This document shows, in pieces, positions 44,359 to 54,500 of a stretch of DNA of 64,000 nt. The notes beneath the pieces are model-generated. The model made no database searches. It was given only the letters and a program-made list of their open reading frames with translations, and was not told where the DNA came from. How positions within the stretch are numbered: position 1 is the stretch's first letter; every line of letters starts with the position of its first letter. Location of the stretch: contig NZ_MZGT01000005.1 of NCBI RefSeq assembly GCF_002029255.1, forward strand, positions 1 through 64,000. Direction: 5' to 3'. The DNA is from Clostridium chromiireducens (GTDB taxonomy: Bacteria > Bacillota > Clostridia > Clostridiales > Clostridiaceae). The translations under genes and the position numbers were made by a program.

Positions 44359-44745
44359 TTACTTATTAATATTTTCTATTTTATAGAAGTCTTTTAATGA
44401 TCCGATAAAACGATTTTCGTATAAGGTTCCCAGCTTATGATCTTTTATCTTAACTCTGGAATTAGGATCTACCCCATTTTCTATGCAATGCTTTGCGAAA
44501 ACCTTAATCTGCTTTTTTCCAATAGTGTGAGGCTCTAAGGAAGGTTCACCCTCCAATGTATAAAAATCTTCTTTTTCAAGTTTCACAAATCTTAATATAC
44601 TATCATAATTAATTTCCTTCTTATCTTTCGAAGACATTATAAAAGCATGATGATAATTATACTTTTTTGCCATTCCGTGATCATAACTTTCTATATATCC
44701 ATTCTCAAGCACTATTCCAATCGTTGGTATGTATTTTTCTATAAT
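44359..44745 (-). CDS. Hypothetical protein, likely ATT start
   Basis: A soluble, charged protein of unknown family. The first GTG (44712) gives 117 residues but lacks a ribosome site. The frame runs 11 codons further to an ATT at 44745, placed 6 bases after GGGGGAG, and then meets a stop. With that start the N-terminus reads M(I)IEKYIPTIGIVLENG, about 128 residues. It contains an NYHHAF stretch and KDHKLGTLYENRFIGSLKDFYKI near the end. It lies between an MCP and pyc with its own upstream terminator, and nothing in its neighbours shows a role. Confidence 0.6.
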   Translation of the reverse strand: MIEKYIPTIGIVLENGYIESYDHGMAKKYNYHHAFIMSSKDKKEINYDSILRFVKLEKEDFYTLEGEPSLEPHTIGKKQIKVFAKHCIENGVDPNSRVKIKDHKLGTLYENRFIGSLKDFYKIENINK

Positions 44746-44789
44746 GACTTACTCCCCCTAAAGTAATAGACTGTGCCAAAATCATTAGC

Positions 44790-44819
44790 CCATAATTAAA
44801 ATTTTCATTTTAATTATGG
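44790..44819 (-). terminator. Terminator of pyc
   Basis: CCATAATTAAAAT (44790-44802) pairs perfectly with ATTTTAATTATGG (44807-44819), 4-base loop, about 40 bases beyond the pyc stop. The T-run after it on the minus strand is weak (AATGATTTTGG). Confidence 0.65.
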
Positions 44820-44857
44820 CCTTAATATTTAGTACAGCCCTTACTACTTATGTTATA

Positions 44858-47800
44858 TTATTTTAATTTTACTAATAATTCACCAGTCTTAACTTGTTTT
44901 CCTTCTTGAGCCAAAATAGATTCAACAGTTCCTGCACTAGATGCAACAATATTGGTTTCCATTTTCATCGCTTCCACAACAAGTAAGCTATCGCCCTCTT
45001 TAACGCTGTCGCCTTCCTTAACAAGCACCTTTATAATAGTTCCTGGGATACTTGCTCCAATTTCAAGCGCATTATCTGGATCAGCCATCTTAGATGAATC
45101 ATCTGAACCTGAAGTATTTATAATTCTTTCAGTTTTATCTTTTATCTTAATCTCTCTTCTATTCCCATTGATTTCGAAGTCTAAAGTTCTGTTCCCTTCT
45201 CCATCTAATTTTCCAATTTCAATTAATTGAACAATCATTGTCTTACCTTCAGCAATTTCAATTTCACTTGTTTCGCCTTCTGCAAGTCCATGGAAGAATA
45301 CATCACTGCCCATACGGCTTACATCACCATATTCCAATACAGATTTTATATATGATTCAAATACATCTGGATATAGTGCATAACTTATTATATCTTTCTT
45401 ACATGGAGTAAATTTATATTTTTCTTTTAAATATGTTTCAATTTTATCAAAATCTTCTGGTGGTAATAATTCTCCTGGCCTAACAGTTATCGGTTCTTCT
45501 CCCTTTAATACAAGTTCTTGTAATTCCTTAGGGAAACCACCTTCTGGTTGACCCATCATTCCTTTGAAATATGAAACTATAGAATCTGGAAATGCCATAT
45601 TCTTAGCCTTTTCAAGAATATTTTCAGGTGTCAAATCATTTTGAACCATAAAGATAGCCATATCTCCAACCATTTTTGATGATGGAGTAACTTTAATAAT
45701 GTCTCCAAGCATATCATTTACTTTTTTGTACATATGTTTTACATCATTGAATCTATGACCAAGGCCAAAGCTTTCAACTTGTGGTTTTAAGTTTGAATAT
45801 TGACCACCTGGAATCTCAAATTTATAAATTTCAGCACTTCCTGATTTTAAATCAGATTCAAATTGATTATAAACTGGTCTTACTGTATCCCAGTAATCAG
45901 ATAATTTTTGAATTCCACTTAAATCAATACCAGTATCTCTGCTTGTATTTCCAAGAGCTGCTACTATTGAATTTAATGCTGGCTGACTTGTAAGTCCTGA
46001 CATACTATTAAAAGTTGTATCAACTATATCAACTCCTGCATCTGCTGCCATTAATACTGTCGCAACACCATTACCAGTAGTGTCATGAGTATGAAGATGA
46101 ATAGGAATTGAAATTTCATCTTTTAACGCACTTATAAGCTTCTTAGCCGCATAAGGTTTAAGTAATGCTGACATATCCTTTATAGCAAGTATATGCGCTC
46201 CCATTTTTTCAATTTCCTTAGCTTTTTCTACATAGTATTTCAAGCTATATTTGTCTCTGGTTTCATCTAAAATATCACCTGTATAGCATAATGCAACTTC
46301 TGCTACCTTATTACATTTTAATACTTCATCTAAAGATACTTCTATACCTTTTAACCAGTTAAGTGAATCAAAAATTCTAAATACATCTATTCCATTATCT
46401 GAAGATTGTTTTATGAATTCTCTTATAACATTATCCGGATAGTTTTTATATCCTACAGCATTTGCTCCTCTAATAAGCATTTGGAACATTACATTTGGAA
46501 TTCTCTTTCTTAAAGATTCAAGTCTCTTCCATGGAGATTCTTTTAGGAATCTATAAGCAGTATCGAAAGTAGCGCCTCCCCACATTTCAAGAGAAAATAA
46601 ATCATTTCCATAAACAGCTGTTGCTTTTGCAATATTCTTCATGTCCTGAGTCCTAACACGAGTTGCCATTAATGATTGTTGAGCATCTCTCATTGTTGTA
46701 TCTGTAAGAAGTAGTTTCTTTTGATCTTTTATCCATTTAACTACACCTTCTGGACCTTGTGCATCTAAGATTTGCTTAGTACCACTTAAACCATCTAAAG
46801 ATGTTATTACTGGAATATCCGGTACATCATATTCTCTTTTATTTCCTTTAGTTTCATTTACTACTTTTTCTCCAATGAACTTTAAGATTCTAGATTCTTC
46901 ATCAGTTCTTGGATTTATATCAAATAATTGTGGATTATCTGATATAAAGTTAGTATCGCATTCACCTTTTTGGAACTTTTCATTATTTAACACGTTTATT
47001 AGGAAATCCACGTTAGTTTTAACACCTGAAATTGTTAACTCTTTAATTGCACGAATAGATTTTCTAACTGTGTCTTCAAATGTTCTTGAATATGCAGTGC
47101 TCTTTACAAGTAAACTATCATAATATGGACTTATCACTGCACCACTATATCCATTTCCACCATCAAGTCTAATTCCGAATCCTGATCCAGTTCTGTAAAC
47201 ATCAATTTTACCTGTATCTGGAGAGAAATTATTTGAAGGATCTTCTGTAGTTACCCTGCATTGAATTGCATATCCTCTTGGTTTTATATCTTGCTGAGAA
47301 TATATTCCTACTTCTTTGGAGCCTAATTCATATCCTTCTGCTATTAAGATTTGGCTTTGAACTATATCTATACCAGTTGTCATTTCAGTAATAGTGTGCT
47401 CAACTTGAATTCTAGGGTTCATTTCTATAAAGTAGTGATCTCCGTGCATATCAACTAGAAACTCAAGAGTTCCCGCACTTCTATACTCCACAGATTTAGC
47501 TATCTTTAAAGCATCAACACATATCTCTTCTCTCTTTTCTGGAGTTAAAGATAATGCTGGAGCAACTTCTATAACCTTTTGATGTCTTCTTTGGATAGAA
47601 CAATCTCTCTCATAAAGATGTACTATATTACCATACTTATCTCCCAAAACTTGAATTTCAATATGTTTTGGTCCTTCTAAGTACTTTTCAATGAACATAT
47701 CATCGTTACCAAAAGCTTTTTTAGCCTCATTTTTAGCATTTCTAAAAGCAGTAAGAATTTCATCTTCATTTCTTACTATTCTCATTCCTCTACCGCCACC

Positions 47801-48298
47801 ACCAGCAGCAGCTTTTATCATAACAGGGTATCCACACATTTTAGCAACTTCAACTGCGTTATTTTCATCAGTTATTGGCTTTTCTACACCAGGTATTACT
47901 GGTACGCCAACACTTTTAGCTACTATTTTAGATTTAATTTTATCCCCTAATTTATCCATCATTTCTGATTTTGGTCCAATAAATTCTATACCAACTTCTT
48001 CACATCTTCTTGCAAATTCTGGGTTTTCAGATAAAAATCCATAACCCGGATGTATAGCATCCACGTGCTTCTTTAATGCAAGATTTATTATTTCATCAAT
48101 ATTTAAATAAGCTTCAACTGGTCCTTTGTTTTTTCCAATTTGATATGCCTCATGAGCTTTAGTTCTAAAAAGAGCAAACTTATCTTCCTCTGTATATATA
48201 GCCACTGTTCTGATACCAAGTTCATGACAAGCTCTAAAGATTCTTATCGCTATTTCCCCTCTATTAGCAACTAGCACTCTTTTAAATTTTTTCCCCAA
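44858..48298 (-). CDS. pyc: Pyruvate carboxylase
   Basis: A 1146-residue multidomain enzyme that fixes bicarbonate onto pyruvate to give oxaloacetate, using ATP and biotin. The biotin carboxylase domain (1-450) has the ATP loop AAAGGGGRGMR and the EMNPRIQVEHTITE stretch. The carboxyltransferase domain lies at about 530-800 (TDTTMRDAQQSL, HLHTHDTTGNGV with metal-binding His). The C-terminal biotin carrier has VVEAMKMET with biotinyl-Lys1112. The normal tetrameric single-chain form is present. It starts with TTG at 48298 behind AAGGAG. It feeds oxaloacetate for amino acids in an anaerobe with an incomplete TCA cycle. Confidence 0.96.
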   Translation of the reverse strand: MGKKFKRVLVANRGEIAIRIFRACHELGIRTVAIYTEEDKFALFRTKAHEAYQIGKNKGPVEAYLNIDEIINLALKKHVDAIHPGYGFLSENPEFARRCEEVGIEFIGPKSEMMDKLGDKIKSKIVAKSVGVPVIPGVEKPITDENNAVEVAKMCGYPVMIKAAAGGGGRGMRIVRNEDEILTAFRNAKNEAKKAFGNDDMFIEKYLEGPKHIEIQVLGDKYGNIVHLYERDCSIQRRHQKVIEVAPALSLTPEKREEICVDALKIAKSVEYRSAGTLEFLVDMHGDHYFIEMNPRIQVEHTITEMTTGIDIVQSQILIAEGYELGSKEVGIYSQQDIKPRGYAIQCRVTTEDPSNNFSPDTGKIDVYRTGSGFGIRLDGGNGYSGAVISPYYDSLLVKSTAYSRTFEDTVRKSIRAIKELTISGVKTNVDFLINVLNNEKFQKGECDTNFISDNPQLFDINPRTDEESRILKFIGEKVVNETKGNKREYDVPDIPVITSLDGLSGTKQILDAQGPEGVVKWIKDQKKLLLTDTTMRDAQQSLMATRVRTQDMKNIAKATAVYGNDLFSLEMWGGATFDTAYRFLKESPWKRLESLRKRIPNVMFQMLIRGANAVGYKNYPDNVIREFIKQSSDNGIDVFRIFDSLNWLKGIEVSLDEVLKCNKVAEVALCYTGDILDETRDKYSLKYYVEKAKEIEKMGAHILAIKDMSALLKPYAAKKLISALKDEISIPIHLHTHDTTGNGVATVLMAADAGVDIVDTTFNSMSGLTSQPALNSIVAALGNTSRDTGIDLSGIQKLSDYWDTVRPVYNQFESDLKSGSAEIYKFEIPGGQYSNLKPQVESFGLGHRFNDVKHMYKKVNDMLGDIIKVTPSSKMVGDMAIFMVQNDLTPENILEKAKNMAFPDSIVSYFKGMMGQPEGGFPKELQELVLKGEEPITVRPGELLPPEDFDKIETYLKEKYKFTPCKKDIISYALYPDVFESYIKSVLEYGDVSRMGSDVFFHGLAEGETSEIEIAEGKTMIVQLIEIGKLDGEGNRTLDFEINGNRREIKIKDKTERIINTSGSDDSSKMADPDNALEIGASIPGTIIKVLVKEGDSVKEGDSLLVVEAMKMETNIVASSAGTVESILAQEGKQVKTGELLVKLK

Positions 48299-48605
48299 TT
48301 AATATACAACTCCTTTAATGCTTATTATTTATTTATAATGAGCTATTCATTGCAAAACACTATATTAAAATAGATTCTGCAATTTTTACAACTCATATTT
48401 TGTCATAATACAAATTTACGCTGTTTAAAATTAACATAATAGATTATAACATATTTCTTACTATTTAACACATATTATTTATGTTTTATATTAATTTTTA
48501 CACGATTTTTGTCACAATTACAATTTATTTTCTTTATCAAATATGAATCTTTTATTTTTTTTTCCTTCATTTCTTTGGCTTTTTTTTACAATAACCCAAG
48601 GATTT
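48299..48605. other. AT-rich spacer between mscL and pyc
   Basis: About 300 very AT-rich bases with the pyc promoter somewhere inside and T-runs at 48539-48592 near the mscL stop. TTGCAAAACAC and CTGCAATTTT words near 48350-48390 form a loose dyad. No gene or known riboswitch is seen. Confidence 0.4.
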
Positions 48606-49040
48606 TTAGTTCAATTCTGATGTGCAATTAGGACATCTTATTGCATTAATATGAATTTCACTATAACAATAAGCACATATTTTCTTAGTTCCAGCTGGTT
48701 TTTCTTCTTTCTTTTTTGTAAATCTATTAATTTGTTTTATAACCATAAAAATAGAAAAAGCTACTATCAAAAAATCAATTATATTATTTATAAATAAACC
48801 ATAATTTATAGTAGCAACTCCTGCATTTTTAGCCTCCTGTATTGTTTTGAACTCCCCATTTCCAAGGGCAATAAATAAATTTGAAAAATCAACCTTTCCC
48901 ACTAATAAACCAACAAGCGGCATTACAATATCATTAACTAAAGATGTAACTATTTTCCCAAAAGCACCGCCAATTATGACACCTACTGCTAAATCAACTA
49001 TGTTACCTTTCATTGCAAATTCTTTAAATTCTTTTAACAT
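48606..49040 (-). CDS. mscL: MscL mechanosensitive channel with zinc ribbon
   Basis: A 144-residue protein. Residues 1-110 are a normal MscL: N-terminal helix [12 protein letters not shown], pore helix [20 protein letters not shown] and second helix [16 protein letters not shown]. It opens under membrane tension to relieve osmotic shock. The unusual part is the C-terminal cytoplasmic end, where Cys122, Cys125, Cys136 and Cys139 (CAYC and CPNC) form a zinc-ribbon-like knuckle in place of the usual plain helical bundle tail. ATG follows AAAGGGGAG. Confidence 0.93.
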   Translation of the reverse strand: MLKEFKEFAMKGNIVDLAVGVIIGGAFGKIVTSLVNDIVMPLVGLLVGKVDFSNLFIALGNGEFKTIQEAKNAGVATINYGLFINNIIDFLIVAFSIFMVIKQINRFTKKKEEKPAGTKKICAYCYSEIHINAIRCPNCTSELN

Positions 49041-49192
49041 ATAAAAATCTCCCCTTTTATAAAATTAATATACCTGCAAATATTAAATTTACTGTTATAA
49101 CTTATACAATTTCATATACATGTGAATTAAAAATCAACAAGAAAGTGGTATTTGTAACGTAATATAACAAACTTCTTTCTCAAAATGAAGCC

Positions 49193-49218
49193 ATGTTTAT
49201 AGGTAATCCTATAAACAT
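49193..49218. promoter_or_regulatory. Perfect stem-loop upstream of mscL
   Basis: ATGTTTATAGG (49193-49203) and CCTATAAACAT (49208-49218) with a TAAT loop, 153 bases upstream of the mscL start. No T-run follows on either strand, so it is not a standard terminator. Confidence 0.4.
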
Positions 49219-49373
49219 AGAACTAAATACAAAAACAACTATCTTAGACTTATTTTTATTATCTGTTTCTCAAGTAAATTTATTCTACTATGACAATTTC
49301 AAGTTATATTTTATCATATTTCAACAAAAATATATCTCCCATTAACTTCCATGTTAAATATGTGAACAAAAAT

Positions 49374-49431
49374 AAAAGCATATGCATTTATCTATTCTTA
49401 TCAACAGAATTAAATAAACACATATGCTTTT
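49374..49431 (-). terminator. Terminator of the GH13-maltodextrin operon
   Basis: AAAAGCATATG (49374-49384) pairs with CATATGCTTTT (49421-49431) around a partly paired 36-base loop; TTATTTTTG follows on the minus strand. It lies about 70 bases beyond the GH13 stop. Confidence 0.65.
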
Positions 49432-49502
49432 AGATTTAAATTACAACTTAATTATCATTCATTTTCAATTTTAAATATTATCAATATAGACTTCTTAAAA
49501 TT

Positions 49503-51239
49503 CTAATTATCTTTAAGTACTTTATATATTTTAAAATCCATTGATTTCAAATATATGTTTTCACCAACATTTGATATCTGCGAATTTATGAGGTCTTTAA
49601 TTAGGGAATTAATAGGTAATTTAAATTCAACTTGCTTTTCCTCATTATTAATAGCTATGATTGTCATTTCTTTTTTATAAGAACGTTCAAATATAATCAA
49701 ATTTCCTTCACAATATAGGGTTTTATAAGATCCATAAATTAATTCCGGATTATCTTTTCTTACTGAAATTAATTGTTTGTATAAATCAAATAATTCTTTG
49801 TTTTGTTTTTCCTCTTCCCATACCATGCACTTTCGAGATTCTGGTTCCTCTCCTCCCCAAAGTCCAATTTCATCTCCATAATATATATATGGTACTCCTA
49901 TGTATGTGAATTGAAAGGCAATTGCTAATTTCATTCGCTCAACCTTCTCACCACATTCAGTTAAAAATCTTTGTGTATCGTGGCTCCCAATCAAGTTCCA
50001 CAGCTGTCTTGTTATGCTATCCATATAAATATTTCTATTAATAGATAAAATCTCACTAAACATTTTCGCATCTATGGTTCTGTTACCAAAGAAATCTACC
50101 AAAGCACCTTTAAAAGGATAATTCATAATTCCATCAAGCTGATCTCCCTTTAAGAAAGAGCTAGCCTCATGCATAATTTCTCCGATAATTATAGCTTCCT
50201 TTTTATGATTTTTTACATCCTTCTTAAAATCTCGCCAGAAACTGTGATCTACTTCATCACACACATCAAGTCTCCAGCCATCTATTCCAATTTCATCTAT
50301 CCAATACTTTGCGACATTTAATAGATAATTTTTTACTTCTTCATTATTTGTATTAAACTTTGGCATTGTTGCAACATTATCAGCAAAAGTATAGTAATTC
50401 ACATCTTCTAACCTTGCTGGAAATCTATCTATAAAATACCAGTCTTTATATTTAGATTTTTCTTGATTTAAAAGTACATCTTCAAATGCAAAAAAATCTG
50501 CACCAGAATGATTAAATACTGCATCAAAAACCACCTTAATATTTTTATCATGGCATTTCTTTACTAGCTCTTTAACTTTTTCTATATCTCCAAATTGTAA
50601 ATCAATCTTATAATAATCAGCCGTATTATATTTGTGATTAGAAGATGACTTAAATATAGGGGTCAGATATAGTAAGTTTGCACCCAAATCCTCCAAATAG
50701 CCTAACTTATCAATTATTCCTTGTATATCACCACCAAACATTGATGCTTCATTTACATCATCACCCCATTTCGCAATATTTTCAGGGTCATTGCTCTTAT
50801 CTCCATTACAGAAACGGTCAACAAAAACTTGATATACAACAGCTTCTTGAAGCCATTTTTCTTCATTATATACATCTGCTGGCGCTATATAAGGATATTG
50901 AAACGCCGTCGCTTCTTTTCTTCGTATCTCTTTTCCTCTGAGTCCTCTTTCATCTAAAAAGAACCTATTCCCTTCACCATCTATTATCTCAAAAAAATAT
51001 CTATACCTATTTCTCTCAACAGATATATCTGTTGAGAAAAAATCAAATAAATTATTAGTATCTTTAATTTTCATTTCTTCTACATTGAAGCTATTTTCCC
51101 AATCATATCTGCTTTTATAATGTATATTGCATATTTTTATATCATTTTTAGCAGCTCTTAGTGTAACCGATAAGGTGTTGATATCTTTTGCATATGCATA
51201 TGGTGTATCTAATATATGATATATTGCATGTTTGTTCAA
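49503..51239 (-). CDS. Cytoplasmic neopullulanase/cyclomaltodextrinase (GH13)
   Basis: A 578-residue enzyme. Residues 1-115 form a CBM34-like N-terminal domain, and the catalytic barrel follows. Active residues: His244 (FNHSG), nucleophile Asp325 (GWRLDV), acid Glu354 (GEIM) and Asp421 (SHDTQR). The MPKFN motif (292-296) is a mark of the neopullulanase/cyclomaltodextrinase/maltogenic amylase group. There is no signal peptide, so it works on imported maltodextrins or cyclodextrins. It is last in an operon behind a maltodextrin-type ABC transporter. It starts with TTG behind AGGAGGA. Confidence 0.9.
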   Translation of the reverse strand: MNKHAIYHILDTPYAYAKDINTLSVTLRAAKNDIKICNIHYKSRYDWENSFNVEEMKIKDTNNLFDFFSTDISVERNRYRYFFEIIDGEGNRFFLDERGLRGKEIRRKEATAFQYPYIAPADVYNEEKWLQEAVVYQVFVDRFCNGDKSNDPENIAKWGDDVNEASMFGGDIQGIIDKLGYLEDLGANLLYLTPIFKSSSNHKYNTADYYKIDLQFGDIEKVKELVKKCHDKNIKVVFDAVFNHSGADFFAFEDVLLNQEKSKYKDWYFIDRFPARLEDVNYYTFADNVATMPKFNTNNEEVKNYLLNVAKYWIDEIGIDGWRLDVCDEVDHSFWRDFKKDVKNHKKEAIIIGEIMHEASSFLKGDQLDGIMNYPFKGALVDFFGNRTIDAKMFSEILSINRNIYMDSITRQLWNLIGSHDTQRFLTECGEKVERMKLAIAFQFTYIGVPYIYYGDEIGLWGGEEPESRKCMVWEEEKQNKELFDLYKQLISVRKDNPELIYGSYKTLYCEGNLIIFERSYKKEMTIIAINNEEKQVEFKLPINSLIKDLINSQISNVGENIYLKSMDFKIYKVLKDN

Positions 51240-51274
51240 CTTAAAATTCCTCCTCTATTATGCCTGTAAGTGTT

Positions 51275-52177
51275 CTACTCTTTTACTGCTCCTGAAACCA
51301 AACCCTTAGAAATAAACTTTTGAATAGCTACAAAAAGTATTGCAAGGGGAACAGAAATCATTATAGAACAAGCAGAATACATAGGCCAGTCTGTTAACTT
51401 TCCAGCTGTAAATGACTTTAACCCTATTACTAATGTTTTTAAATCTTTATCTTTAAGCAGCGATGCCGAAAATACAAACTCTCCATAAACCGCAATAAAT
51501 GAGAAGAAAAAGATTACCACAGACATGGACTTAGTTAATGGTAAAATTATTTTGGTAAATATCTGCCACACAGTAGCCCCATCAACTTTTGCAGCTTCAT
51601 CTAATTCTTTAGGAAGCCCATCCATATATCCTTTCATAAGCCAAATATTATAAGCACTTCCTGCACAAAGTATTAATGATAAAAATATTAGATTGTCCAT
51701 TCCAAAAGATAGTCTATATGCAACTGCTAATATTGCTGGCACACTCATTATTGTAGGAAACATTTGAAGTATTAATAATAGCATTAAACCCTTTTTTCTA
51801 CCTATAAATTTTAATCTAGAAAATGCAAACGCCGCTGGTAATGTCATTGCTAATTGAATAATTGATACCAATACTGCCACAAATGTAGTATTAACCATCC
51901 ACTTAACAAAACCAATATTATCACTTAATGCTTTTTGGTAATTTTCAAAAGTTATTGCTGTTGGAATAAGATTTTTTTGCATGAAACTTGTCCCTGTTGA
52001 AAGAGATGCTGCTATTATAGCGAATATAGGAAATATTATTATTAATATAGATACTATTAGAAATAATCTTTTCCCCCATAACTCTATCCACTCTCGCTTA
52101 GTCATCCTCTTTCTATATGTTAGTCTTTCCTCCGATATAGACAATTGTTTATTTATACTTACATTAACTTCTGACAT
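51275..52177 (-). CDS. Maltodextrin-type ABC permease, MalG-like
   Basis: A 300-residue permease with six helices, the first near 33-57. The ATPase-docking loop reads ELDEAAKVDGATVWQIFTKI. The C-terminal KGLVSGAVKE is the typical MalG/GanQ end. Its ATG overlaps the stop of the MalF-like gene by one base (TAATG), so translation is coupled. Confidence 0.9.
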   Translation of the reverse strand: MSEVNVSINKQLSISEERLTYRKRMTKREWIELWGKRLFLIVSILIIIFPIFAIIAASLSTGTSFMQKNLIPTAITFENYQKALSDNIGFVKWMVNTTFVAVLVSIIQLAMTLPAAFAFSRLKFIGRKKGLMLLLILQMFPTIMSVPAILAVAYRLSFGMDNLIFLSLILCAGSAYNIWLMKGYMDGLPKELDEAAKVDGATVWQIFTKIILPLTKSMSVVIFFFSFIAVYGEFVFSASLLKDKDLKTLVIGLKSFTAGKLTDWPMYSACSIMISVPLAILFVAIQKFISKGLVSGAVKE

Positions 52178-53136
52178 TAGTTCTCCACCTCTTTAAATTG
52201 TCCTGATATCTTCATATTAATTATTGATAAAGTCCCTATTATTACAAATAATAATATGGACATTGCGGCTCCAAGACCAAAGTTCCCTTTATCCACTGAC
52301 ATTTTAAAAGTCGCAGAACCAATAATATCAGTCCATCCAGCGAAGGATGAGCCCGCTTTTGATGGTCCTCCCTCTGTTAGTAGATAAGCAGAGTTAAAAT
52401 TATTAAAATTGAATGCAAAATTGGCTATCAAAAGTGGATATGATACGTTTGTCAATGATGGAAGTGTTATACTTACAAACTTCTCCCATCTACCTGCCCC
52501 ATCAATGTCTGCTGCTTCATAATATGTATCAGGTATTGCTGCCAATGCTCCAATGCATACATTCATCATATAAGGGAATCCAAGCCATAAATTAACTAGG
52601 ATCACAGCTACCCTCGATGTCATAGGGCTTGTTAGCCATAAAATCGGATCATGTATTAAGTTGAATTGCATTAAAATGCTGTTTATAGCACCATATTGAC
52701 TATTAAACAACCCTTTAAATGAAATTATTGTTATCGCTCCTGGTAATGCCCACGGGATCACTAGGAGCCCTTTATAAATGAAAGCTTCCTTCATATTCTT
52801 ATCCCCTAGAGCCATAGCAAATATAAGTCCTATAATAAAAGCCCCCAAAGTAGATACTACCGTAAAGACGAGCGTCCACTCAAGCAGCGGAAAAAACTCA
52901 GCTTTTAGAGGTCCTGTTAATACTTGTTGAAATTGATATAATCCAACTACTTTCCATCCATTAGCAGTTCCATAACCATGATTCTGATTTTTTAATGTAT
53001 AATTAGTAAATGCTATAAATATTGTATATAGCATTGGTAACACACTTAATATGGTTATGCTTATTATAGCTGGTGAAAGATATCTGTAGCTTTGTATGCT
53101 ATCTTTTAATTTAATTCCCATTATTACTTTAGCCAT
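52177..53136 (-). CDS. Maltodextrin-type ABC permease, MalF-like
   Basis: A 319-residue permease with a docking loop YEAADIDGAGRWEKFVSITL and the external VPF-type stretch near NHGYGTANGWKVVGLYQF. It is short compared with enteric MalF because it lacks the large periplasmic loop, as usual in Firmicutes. ATG follows GAAGGTGAG. No ATPase gene (MalK/MsmX) is present in this operon, so a shared ATPase encoded elsewhere is expected. Confidence 0.9.
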   Translation of the reverse strand: MAKVIMGIKLKDSIQSYRYLSPAIISITILSVLPMLYTIFIAFTNYTLKNQNHGYGTANGWKVVGLYQFQQVLTGPLKAEFFPLLEWTLVFTVVSTLGAFIIGLIFAMALGDKNMKEAFIYKGLLVIPWALPGAITIISFKGLFNSQYGAINSILMQFNLIHDPILWLTSPMTSRVAVILVNLWLGFPYMMNVCIGALAAIPDTYYEAADIDGAGRWEKFVSITLPSLTNVSYPLLIANFAFNFNNFNSAYLLTEGGPSKAGSSFAGWTDIIGSATFKMSVDKGNFGLGAAMSILLFVIIGTLSIINMKISGQFKEVEN

Positions 53137-53170
53137 ATTCTCACCTTCTTTTATTATTTTTATGAATGCT

Positions 53171-53229
53171 ATTCCAAGCCTAGTTTAAAAGATAATTTGT
53201 TCATATAAGTAAAACATAAGCTTGGAATC
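53171..53229 (-). promoter_or_regulatory. Hairpin between binding-protein and permease genes
   Basis: ATTCCAAGCCT (53171-53181) pairs with AAGCTTGGAAT (53219-53229) with one G-T pair and a 37-base loop. On the transcript it follows the binding-protein stop. Such a hairpin commonly stabilises or partly terminates upstream mRNA so that more binding protein than permease is made. Confidence 0.5.
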
Positions 53230-53239
53230 TTTTTTCACT

Positions 53240-54463
53240 CTAATTTTTGCTAGCCTGAATTCCATCCTTAACTGCTTTTTCTATATCTTTAGCTACTGCC
53301 TCTGGATCTTCTCCACTTAATATCCTTGTCATATTCTCCATTGGTTTCCACACTGATTCAATTTCAGGTACATTAGGAATTGGTACAGCTGAATTTGTTT
53401 GCGCTATAAATCCTTGTGTAAATTCATTGTTCTTTATTTCATCTTTATTCAATTCCACCTTAAGTACAGGAATTCTATTGCCTATTTTATATAGTCTCTC
53501 TCCAGTATTATTAGCTAAATACTTCATTAAGCTCCATGCTTCATCTTGTACTGGCGATTTACTGCTTACGAATCCGGCTTGTACACCCATGAATGTTTTT
53601 GCCTCTGTTCCATTTATTGGGGGAATCTTCACCACTCCAAAGTTTACACCGGCATCTTTAAAACCACTAATGTCCCAAGGTCCCCCTATATAAAATATTG
53701 CATCTCCTGTTTTAAACGAGCTATTTGCGATATCTGCAGTTATATCTGCTGGCATCAGTTTATCCTTTTGAACTAAATCCTGTAAAAATTTATAAGCTTT
53801 TATTGCTCCGTCATTTGCAAGTCCTATATCATCTACTTTTATATTTCCTTTATCTCCTCCAAATATATACCCACCATACGACTGAACAAAAGCTGCTCCA
53901 TAATAGAACTCATTCATTGAAAATTGAAAACCTGATGGACCATATGCTTTTGCTTGCTTTACTAAATCTTCAATTGTTTTAGGTACTTCTTTAACTTTAT
54001 CTTTGTTGTAGAATAAAGCATAAGTCTCCATAGATAACGGAACACCATATGCTTTTCCATCATAAGATACAGCATCCCAGACAGCACTATTTACATACTC
54101 TTCTTTATTTGCAAAATCTTTTGGAACTTCTGAAAGTAATCCAGCCTGCTGAAATGTTCCTAAGTTATTATGAGTTATACCAAAAACTAAGTCGGGTCCT
54201 TTTGATGAATTCGCTGCTTGCAGAAAGGACTGAAACGGTGAATTATCCTTAATTACCTTTACCTTTTTTCCATTTTCTTTTGCCCATTCTTGCGCAATAT
54301 TATCTAATTCCTCAACCTCATTGTCCATTAAATATGACCAAACCACTATTTCCTTGCTATCCTTCTCAGCGGAAACCGCAGATGACTTTCCACATCCAGC
54401 AAGCATAGATAGAGAGCAAATACCTGCAACGAGCATAGTAGTAATTCTTAATTTTTTTCGCAT
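53240..54463 (-). CDS. Maltodextrin-type binding lipoprotein, MalE-like
   Basis: A 407-residue solute-binding protein of the SBP_bac_1 family. The lipobox SMLAGCG puts the lipid on Cys24. The mature start is KEIVVWSYLMDNEVEELDNI, and GDAIFYIGGPWDISGFKDAG is the MalE landmark with the sugar-stacking Trp. It is the first gene of a four-gene unit (binding protein, two permeases, GH13), which points to maltose or maltodextrin. A candidate cre or LacI-type site lies upstream, and an AraC-type regulator is divergent. Confidence 0.9.
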   Translation of the reverse strand: MRKKLRITTMLVAGICSLSMLAGCGKSSAVSAEKDSKEIVVWSYLMDNEVEELDNIAQEWAKENGKKVKVIKDNSPFQSFLQAANSSKGPDLVFGITHNNLGTFQQAGLLSEVPKDFANKEEYVNSAVWDAVSYDGKAYGVPLSMETYALFYNKDKVKEVPKTIEDLVKQAKAYGPSGFQFSMNEFYYGAAFVQSYGGYIFGGDKGNIKVDDIGLANDGAIKAYKFLQDLVQKDKLMPADITADIANSSFKTGDAIFYIGGPWDISGFKDAGVNFGVVKIPPINGTEAKTFMGVQAGFVSSKSPVQDEAWSLMKYLANNTGERLYKIGNRIPVLKVELNKDEIKNNEFTQGFIAQTNSAVPIPNVPEIESVWKPMENMTRILSGEDPEAVAKDIEKAVKDGIQASKN

Positions 54464-54500
54464 CTTAACCCCTCCAGATTATTATCTAAAATAGAATACA

